A stretch of DNA of 12,672 nucleotides from Nephromyces sp. MM_2019. Lineage: Eukaryota > Apicomplexa > Aconoidasida > Nephromycida. The notes under the pieces were generated by a model that saw nothing but the letters and a program-made list of their open reading frames with translations, did not search any database and was not told the DNA's origin. Of the stretch, positions 7,816 to 12,672 are shown piece by piece. Position 1 is the stretch's first letter. Every line of letters begins with the position of its first letter. Position numbers and translations under genes: made by a program. The stretch covers positions 1 to 12,672 of the forward strand of contig JADHZB010000145.1 in the NCBI GenBank assembly GCA_015657535.1, written 5' to 3'.

Positions 7816-8123
7816 GTCTGTGTGTGTTTATCCAGGTGATGTGCTTTGTATTCCAAGATTGTGTGCTTTGTATTCCAAGATGATGTGCTTTCTATTGCAA
7901 GGTGGTGTGCTCTGTTTTCCAAGCTAATCTACTAGGTGTTCCCAGGCAATCTGCTGCCTACTCCAAAGTGATGAGCTTTGTATTGCAAGCTAATGTACTG
8001 CTTCTTCCAAGCAAATCTCTTCCTTATTCCACAGCATATGCCATAAGTTCTCGTACGATAATACCCTTTGGCTCCAGATGATGTTTTTTCTACTCCAAAA
8101 GTATCTTCTCTCTTTTCTTCTGA
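7816..8123. repeat. Degenerate minisatellite, exact 22-base period
   Basis: Units of consensus GATGTGCTTTGTATTCCAAGAT follow one another without length change: 7816, 7838, 7860, 7882, 7904, 7926, 7948, 7970, 7992, 8014, 8036, 8058, 8080 and 8102. The first full copies (7838-7881) are nearly identical. Later copies are strongly diverged but keep the CTT...TTCCAAG core and the 22-base register (the copy at 8036 is the poorest). Because 22 is not a multiple of three, the minus-strand open frames here read each unit in changing frames and are unlikely to be a conserved protein. Confidence 0.85.
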
Positions 8124-8159
8124 CAAGTGCATGCTCATCCACAGAGAATGCACTTCACA

Positions 8160-8470
8160 TGTCCATGATATTTGCGCCGAATAAGAGGACGAATTTTGTT
8201 AGTCTGGGTGATTAGTGTTTGTGTCTAGAGAAGATAAGTGAAGTTAAGATGGTAAAATGGTTTTGCAAGGATAAAAAACTGTGGGCTATGTCTCTATACC
8301 AGTAATGCGTGCCCATCCGCTGTGTTTGTGTTACTGAATCTAGCACATGTGTGTTCCCCAATAACATATACTTATCTTGTTTCAGCCTAAGGTATTACGC
8401 CTAATCGTCCTGTTTGTGTGCAAAAACTCATTTTTCGCATGCACACCCGCATTAACCCGTTTTCGGAAAG
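8160..8470. other. No gene recognised
   Basis: Unique sequence between two minisatellites. Only short frames are present, and no RNA gene or splice-bounded segment could be supported. Confidence 0.35.
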
Positions 8471-8477
8471 TCCAGCC

Positions 8478-8872
8478 CTCAGGTGTGTGTGTGTGTGTGG
8501 CTCTAACACTCGGTAGGTGTATTGTGTGTGTGATTCTAACCCTCAACTATGTATGTGTGTGCGACCCTACTCTGTAGGTGTGTTTGTGACTCTGCCACTC
8601 AGGTGTGTGTCTGTATGCGGCCCTACTCCGCAGGTGTGTGTGCAAATCTGCCCCTCAGGTGCGTGTGAGTGTGCATGGCTCCTCCCCTCGCTTGAGCGTG
8701 TGTTTTCTATTCTGCCCCTCGCGTGTGCGCTAATTTGTGGCTTTAACCCTCCCCAGCGTGTGTGCAACTCTACCCCTCCCCAGTGTGTGCCCAACTCTAC
8801 CCCTCCCCAGCGTGTGCCCAACTCTACCCCTACCCAGCGTGTGTGCAACTCTAACCCCCCCCACCGTGTTTG
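8478..8872. repeat. TG-rich block grading into a 27-base minisatellite
   Basis: The left half alternates TG runs with CTCTAAC/CCCT motifs (for example GCGACCCTACTCTGTAGGTGTG) with variable spacing. The right half is regular: units CCAGCGTGTG(T/C)(G/C)CAACTCTACCCCTCC at 8753-8779, 8780-8806, 8807-8833 and 8834-8860, each exactly 27 bases. The + strand reads a nine-residue repeat (QRVCNSTPP) and the minus strand another Gly/Trp-rich one, both kept open by the 27-base period. The left part looks like an older, eroded section of the same array. Confidence 0.9.
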
Positions 8873-8889
8873 TATATGTGACTTGACCG

Positions 8890-9350
8890 CTCACACTGGT
8901 ACTAGCACCAGCGGAAAACTATCCCCATCCTTTAAAAGTACCTCGTAGTTACCATGGTTTGTAGTGCACGTACACCTAAAAAGAGCACCATTAAAATGGC
9001 TTAAGGCGGTAGATCCTGCTTTCGGACAAAAAGGCAGCTATTTTTTAGTACCTCGTAGCTTGTAATGTGTGGATCCCACATGTTTGAGCGCTCTGAGAAT
9101 GATGAAAAGCGATTCATAGCTCTGAGTCAAGGTTAAATGATAAGAAACCTATGATTTTCAAACTTTTTCACACTCAACGACGAAGCATCTCTCATCTATC
9201 ACCTAAACTGTGGTGAAAATGAAGGGTAAGTTTTTTACTAGTCAAAAGCAAGGTATATGTATAGAGGGAAAATTGTTGTGTGCGTAAGAGAACAGATGCA
9301 GTTTTCGTATTTAAAAGGGAAATCGTGGAACCTTTTCACCGTGTGAGATT
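8890..9350. other. No gene recognised
   Basis: Unique AT-rich sequence containing a repeated short phrase AGTACCTCGTAG (8937-8948 and 9047-9058). No supported coding segment or RNA gene. Confidence 0.35.
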
Positions 9351-9390
9351 GAGGGTGTGTGTGTGAGGTTGAGGTGAGGGGGTGTGTGTT
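9350..9390. repeat. G/T-rich simple sequence
   Basis: GTGTGTGTGTGAGGTTGAGGTGAGGGGGTGTGTGTTGG-type sequence with several G runs on the + strand. It has no fixed period. Confidence 0.6.
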
Positions 9391-9436
9391 GGTTGGGATA
9401 AACTGTTTTTATTACATGCAATGGCTGGCTGATATA

Positions 9437-9544
9437 AGCTGTGTGATGATTATCCGAAATCAGCGGTGTGTGCGATCATTACCCAACATTTTGTCTGTGT
9501 GATGATTGCCCGACATTAGCTGTGTGTGTGTGATGGCTAGCATT
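9437..9544. repeat. Degenerate repeat, about 27-base units
   Basis: Four units of shape AGC(T/G)GTGTG...GAT(G/C)ATT(A/G)(T/C)CC(G/C)(A/C)(A/C)ATT lie at 9437-9461, 9462-9490, 9491-9517 and 9518-9544 (25, 29, 27 and 27 bases). Length differences are small expansions of the TG portion. Confidence 0.75.
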
Positions 9545-9549
9545 GCACG

Positions 9550-10115
9550 GGTTAAGGAAATTTCAAGAGATATATTTGAGGATTTTACGCCCGTGTGTCA
9601 CAAAGTTCATGAGTAAACTTGAGGAGCAGGTGGCTTTTAGCTTGTTGACAGCAAATCAGGTGATGGTGAGTGACTGTGTCTGAAGATGCTTTACTGCTGA
9701 AGATTTTTTTTCTTGGCTGAAGATGTTAATGTAACTGAAAGTGGAGCTTTTTAAGAAAAATCAGCAAAGAAAAGAAGGAAGAGGGCTTGCTCTGACAAAA
9801 AACTCTTGTGTGTTCGACTTTGGTTTTAGCGTCTAATTATGCAGGATGCAGGCATGTCTGTGTGTATGAAAAGAAGCTTAATGGCATTGTAGAGGAGTTG
9901 CATGCGATTGCAATGTTACAGATTCACAAGTTAAAAGTGTGTATGAATTGGATATATAAGGAAGCGGATATGGATATATCTTTATATATAAAAAAGGGGA
10001 TGTATATATTTGCATATAAAGAAGAAGGCCATATATATCTGTGTATACAGGTTGCATCGCAGTTACTCCTTCAAAAAGATATATTAGATAGGAATTATCC
10101 ATAGCAATTTTTATT
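9550..10115. other. No gene supported
   Basis: Contains three copies of CTGAAGAT (9680, 9697, 9717) and an AT-rich section of ATATAT/GGATAT phrases (9950-10040). A 98-codon + strand frame at 9808-10104 is open but reads the AT-rich phrases as Ile/Tyr/Lys repeats (LYIKKGMYIFAYKEEGHIYL). No conserved motif is seen. Confidence 0.35.
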
Positions 10116-10116
10116 A

Positions 10117-10157
10117 ATTCTCCCCCCTCCTCTTCCTCTTCTTCATCTTCTTCTACT
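10117..10157. repeat. Polypyrimidine tract
   Basis: About 40 bases of almost pure C and T (CTCCCCCCTCCTCTTCCTCTTCTTC...TCTTCTTCT) on the + strand. It could serve as a splice acceptor tract only if an AG followed, but the sequence continues ACTAGTATATG, and no coding segment follows. Confidence 0.7.
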
Positions 10158-10429
10158 AGTATATGCGAGGTTTTTTAATTAGTAATCTTTTCAAGTATTG
10201 CACCTTTTTAGGCAACCTAGATGCTATGATACTGGATTTGCAAGCATTGTGTGTGTGCGTTTAGTGTATTCATTTGAAGTGCGTTTTAATTTTGAAGATG
10301 CTTTACGGACTTTGTTAAATTGATTTTCTGACAAAACGTCGTGTGCTGTGTGCCGCTGGTCGAAGAGTTGGTATTCGTTCCAATTCAAAACTGCACTTAC
10401 TGCGCAATTTGGGCTTTTCGAAGTAACTT

Positions 10430-10785
10430 TCAGGGTTTTTTATGTTTCTTAGAGGTTTTCGGTTGAAATTTGTTGTTTTACACGTTTTTTTTCACATTTT
10501 TCTGTATTTTTTCTCTGTGAATACAAGAAATAGAAGAAGATGTTCTTTTTCATTCGCTTCTTTTACTTGAAAACCATTTTAAGCTGAAATAAACGTTTTC
10601 TTAATCCAAGTTTAATGCCTAAGACTTCCTTACCAGCAAATTTAACGGATTGCTGATGATTTTTTATTTGAGAAATTTTACATTTTCTTTTCTTTTAAGA
10701 ATCTTACCAAGTTTTCAGTAGATCAGTGTTTTTAATCTTTTCATCTTTGCGTATTTTTATACATTCTATCCCACATACAGAGAAG
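10430..10785. other. T-rich stretch, no gene recognised
   Basis: Long T runs interrupted by single C, A or G (CACGTTTTTTTTCACATTTTTC; TTTTCTTTTCTTTTAAG) characterise the + strand. No open segment of protein-like composition is present. It may be intron or 5' flank of the citrate synthase gene. Confidence 0.45.
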
Positions 10786-11010
10786 CGCAGTCACACGCAC
10801 ACACGGAGGAGGAGAACACCCAAACATGCAGCCACACCCACACGCCGTACATACACGCAGACTCTCACACCCACACACCCCAAGCACCCCAGCAACACAT
10901 CCCCATACCCCCCAAGCACCTCCATGCACCCAAAGCACTCCCATACACACACCAGCACACATCCCATGCACCCGGCCAACACACATACTCACACACACCT
11001 CCACACACGC
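10786..11010. repeat. CA/CCCA-rich block
   Basis: Mixed CACACA, CACCCA and CCCCA units on the + strand, with loosely repeated phrases CATGCACCCA(A/G) and CACACCCACACACCCC. Three open frames cross it, Pro/His/Thr-rich on + and Cys/Gly/Val-rich on minus, all explained by the repeat. It ends about 100 bases before the first citrate synthase exon. Confidence 0.88.
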
Positions 11011-11108
11011 ACACGCAATAAGCTCAGAATCTAGAGCTTTTTGCTTGTGAGTTTTCCCCCTGTGTAAAAATTGCGGGAGTTTTCGATTATTTCTTTCGTT
11101 TTTTGCAG

Positions 11109-11274
11109 TCTAATAGAGTAGATGAAGTTGCATATAAGAAAACCCTAGTTAGCAGTAAGCTGCTGTATTATCACTGTATGTGTGCGAAGTTTCTAATGTG
11201 TTCGATATCTCGTTTATTATCAGAGAATAACGCGGCATATAGTCCCCATTTGAAGGTTAATGACAGCAGAACAG
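11109..11274 (+). CDS. Citrate synthase, N-terminal exon
   Basis: This exon encodes the amino end of citrate synthase, which condenses oxaloacetate with acetyl-CoA to citrate in mitochondria or peroxisomes. The acceptor ATTTCTTTCGTTTTTTGCAG ends at 11108 and the donor ACAG|GTAAAT lies at 11275. The last codons read LKVNDSRTG. The final Gly codon is split as G|GA across the intron and continues as [10 protein letters not shown] in the next exon, a typical start of the type II enzyme fold. Translation could start at in-frame ATG 11178 or 11196. The peptide from 11178 (MCAKFLMCSISRLLSEN) has Lys and Arg but no acidic residue before the first Glu, as in mitochondrial presequences. Alternatively the exon is internal and coding begins further upstream: the frame is open back to 11022 but without ATG. 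Unspliced reading would hit TGA at 11283. Confidence 0.85.
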
Positions 11275-12002
11275 GTAAATCTTGAGGCTTTTTTTAGTGA
11301 GTTAATGGGTGAGAGGAGTGTATGAGAGGAGGGTGAGAAGGAGGTTAGAGAGGCCTAAGAGGAGTGTATGAAAGGAGGGTGAGAGGAATGTATGAGAGGA
11401 GGCTAAGAGGGTTAATGGTGGAGCGAGAGAGGTCTCGATGTTTTATACTTCATGTTGCTCACTTTGTCGCATTTCTCACCCAAAAAGTTCTTAATTAGCA
11501 CACACAAGCTTTCATACAAATATTTCTTCCATTGAGAGTTGCGTGAAGCACACATGGTATCGCTAAGCTGCTAAGCCTTTAAAAGCCTTGTAGTCTAGCC
11601 TCGTATATTAGAATTTAAAAGGAATTACAAGGAGGCTTGGGTCTTGATTCCTCTCAGACACATTTAAATCAGCATGCACATAAAGCGTATATGGCGACAG
11701 ACAAGCATGGAAATACACAAATATCGCAGCATGCACACACAAAGACACCACAACACACAAGCACAATCAGGTTTTACCAGAAGGATCATTCAGATTCCGC
11801 CATCCTGTATGAACACACATAAAAATTCACAGCAGGGTATTTATTGAAGAATTCATTCCCACGTAAACCAAGGGTGTGCCAGCACTATTTCGAGCCAGCA
11901 TCAGCTCGTAGTGCAACACATGGGAAGCCAGCGCACACCAATCCAACACACTACAATGAAGATACTCTCCCCAAATTTTCCTTCTTTGAGCATTTTTGCT
12001 AG
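11275..12002 (+). other. Citrate synthase intron (728 bases)
   Basis: Begins GTAAATCTTG and ends CATTTTTGCTAG. It joins the two exons in phase 1. It contains the purine-rich 24-base repeat near its start and a CA-rich, non-coding middle (11660-11820). A 61-codon open frame at 11637-11822 inside it is Thr/His/Gln-rich and not credible as coding. Confidence 0.85.
11308..11425. repeat. Purine-rich repeat, 24-base units
   Basis: Units of consensus GGTGAGAGGAGTGTATGAGAGGAG lie at 11308-11331, 11332-11355, 11356-11377 (22 bases), 11378-11401 and a diverged 11402-11425. It lies inside the citrate synthase intron. Each unit starts GGTGAG, which looks like a decoy splice donor. Confidence 0.85.
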
Positions 12003-12171
12003 GAAAAGCCTACACTTTAGCTATCACTGATGGCACAGTGAAGGCAGTAGATATAAAGAAGATACTCGATAAAGATGGAGCGATATTAAGAGTATACGAT
12101 CCAGGCTATATGAATACAGCCTGCTGTACTTCGAGGATTAGCTATATCGATGGAGACAAGGGAATTCTAAA
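12003..12171 (+). CDS. Citrate synthase, second coding exon
   Basis: Bounded by TTTTTGCTAG and by a GTAAAT donor at 12172. It has 169 bases, entry phase 1 and exit phase 2. The product reads [16 protein letters not shown], a short linker ([14 protein letters not shown]), then [20 protein letters not shown] and DKGIL. These are hallmark N-terminal motifs of bacterial-like (type II) citrate synthases: the TDGT strand, the YDP-G-NTA segment, and the YIDGDKGIL segment that normally continues RYRGYPIE. The last codon is split AA|N, so Lys or Asn replaces the common Arg. Reading without splicing gives an immediate TAA at 12173. A TGA at 11987 closes the frame upstream. The catalytic His, His and Asp residues lie in later exons outside the window, so activity cannot be judged here. 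Confidence 0.93.
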
Positions 12172-12211
12172 GTAAATTCTTCGTTTAAGTGGGTTTATGT
12201 GTGTTTGCGGG

Positions 12212-12371
12212 AGTATGTGAAGATGAGTGTGTTTATGTGCGCTTTTTGAACATAAGATTAAGTAATTGTGTAATTTTTACCGTTTTGATGCTCAATTTGA
12301 AGTGTGCTAGTGCACGTTTTTCCGAGTGTGTGTCACTGTGTCAAGATGAGTGTGTGCATGTGTGCTTTATG
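12212..12371. repeat. Duplicated TG-rich phrase, 123-base spacing
   Basis: AAGATGAGTGTGTTTATGTGCGCTTT at 12220 recurs as AAGATGAGTGTGTGCATGTGTGCTTT at 12343, both preceded by GTATGTG or CTGTGTC. Confidence 0.7.
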
Positions 12372-12461
12372 TATGTGAGAACGAGCGTGAGTTTGTGCTG
12401 TAAAGGCGACAGCGAATTGAGTTTTACGTTTAGATGTGAACTTGGACGTATATGCATGTGA

Positions 12462-12575
12462 GTCTTTCAGCGTTTACGTGTGAATTTTGCAGTGTGTGTG
12501 CGTGAATTTTTTCAATGAGTACGTATGTGTGCATTTTTTCAGTATATGAGAATTTTTTCATTGTGTGCGTGTATA
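12462..12575. repeat. Degenerate GTGTGAATTTTTTCAG(T/C) repeat
   Basis: Irregular units built from a TG/CG-rich half and GAATTTTTTCA (GTGAATTTTGCAGTG, GTGAATTTTTTCAATG, GTGCATTTTTTCAGTA, GAGAATTTTTTCATTG). Spacing varies from about 19 to 27 bases. Several units end TTTTTTCAG, so they mimic splice acceptors within the intron. Confidence 0.7.
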
Positions 12576-12629
12576 AAGTTTAGGTGTGTAGGCTTGCAGC
12601 GTACTTCTACATACATGAATGCGCATTTA

Positions 12630-12672
12630 GTGTGTGTGTGTGTGTGTGTGTGTTTGAGTTCTTGTGTGTGTG
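12630..12672. repeat. (TG)n microsatellite at window edge
   Basis: A pure GT run of about 12 dinucleotides at 12630-12653, then TTGAGTTCTTGTGTGTGTG to the end of the window. Confidence 0.9.

Larger units (their letters stand above)
12172..12672 (+). other. Start of next citrate synthase intron, runs off window
   Basis: Begins GTAAATTCTTCG, the same six-base donor as the preceding intron. It is TG-rich throughout and no in-frame continuation (expected to read YRGYP) is present, so the next exon lies beyond 12672. The 90-codon open frame at 12189-12461 is Cys/Val-rich repeat translation. Confidence 0.75.

Noticed and set aside
7704..8153. Two minus-strand frames with His/Ser-rich repeats (KAHHL, STSSW)
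   Set aside because: They read a 22-base minisatellite whose period shifts the frame at each unit, so the protein repeat is accidental.
7816..8860. CRISPR array
   Set aside because: Repeats are head-to-tail without unique spacers and are degenerate; the surrounding genome is intron-bearing and eukaryotic.
8517..8948. 143-codon + strand frame with nine-residue repeats, and the opposing minus-strand frame
   Set aside because: The 27-base period keeps all frames without stops open; no motif outside the array and no flanking coding sequence.
10319..10426. Short, very basic + frame (KRRVLCAAGRRVGIRSNSK) upstream of citrate synthase, tested as a first exon
   Set aside because: No ATG, no acceptor, and its GTAACT donor would leave phase 2, whereas the exon at 11109 has its open frame only from phase 0.
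10726..11050. Pro/His/Thr-rich open frames before the citrate synthase exon
   Set aside because: Simple CA/CCC repeat; open on both strands; the citrate synthase exon has its own acceptor after this block.
11637..11822. 61-codon frame inside the citrate synthase intron
   Set aside because: Thr/His/Gln-rich CA-repeat translation, in the middle of an intron defined by matching exon phases.
1..12672. Mobile element or telomere
   Set aside because: No reverse transcriptase, transposase or integrase motif in any frame I read, no terminal inverted repeats or target-site duplications, and no tandem TTTAGGG-type telomeric units.

Overview
The window reads as AT-leaning nuclear DNA of a eukaryote. 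It is intron-rich and full of CA/TG microsatellites and short-period minisatellites. There is no sign of prokaryotic gene packing: no long open frames, no ribosome-binding sites, no rRNA, and no tRNA or CRISPR array that I could see. The one gene identified with confidence is a split citrate synthase on the + strand at the right edge. Two exons (11109-11274 and 12003-12171) are separated by a 728-base GT...AG intron. A further intron opens at 12172 and runs off the window with the rest of the gene. The encoded motifs ([34 protein letters not shown]) match the bacterial-like (type II) citrate synthase family, which many protists carry. A protist, perhaps an alveolate or apicomplexan-like parasite, is my preferred host. 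That is inference from one gene fragment and is not secure.

Left part (1-5100): CA-rich low-complexity DNA on the + strand, with possible minus-strand exons between the repeat blocks. The best is 1570-1716 (minus), which has a strong polypyrimidine-AG acceptor, locally higher GC and an SR-protein-like stretch (KKRSRSASPSPRK). Four other minus-strand open segments (4866-5042, 3998-4112, 3141-3181, 1050-1162) have splice-like ends. All five can be joined in order without breaking the reading frame. This is a hypothesis for one undescribed gene, not a demonstrated gene.

Middle part (5100-8150): mostly unassigned AT-rich DNA. It holds three spaced poly(A) tracts, a short duplication with 110-base spacing, a + strand open segment at 6104-6267 with a very good acceptor and a GTAAGT donor, and a second possible segment ending in a GTAAGT donor at 7240. 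A degenerate minisatellite of exact 22-base period follows (7816-8123).

Right part (8150-12672): a TG-rich block grading into a clean 27-base minisatellite (8478-8872), another repeat of about 27 bases (9437-9544), polypyrimidine and T-rich DNA, a CA/CCC-rich block (10786-11010), and then the citrate synthase exons. The first citrate synthase intron carries a purine-rich 24-base repeat and the second carries TG-rich repeats. Long repeat-laden introns therefore appear to be the normal gene style here. Most long open frames lying in the repeat blocks (Cys/Val, Thr/His or Pro/Thr-rich) are products of the repeats and are not annotated as genes.
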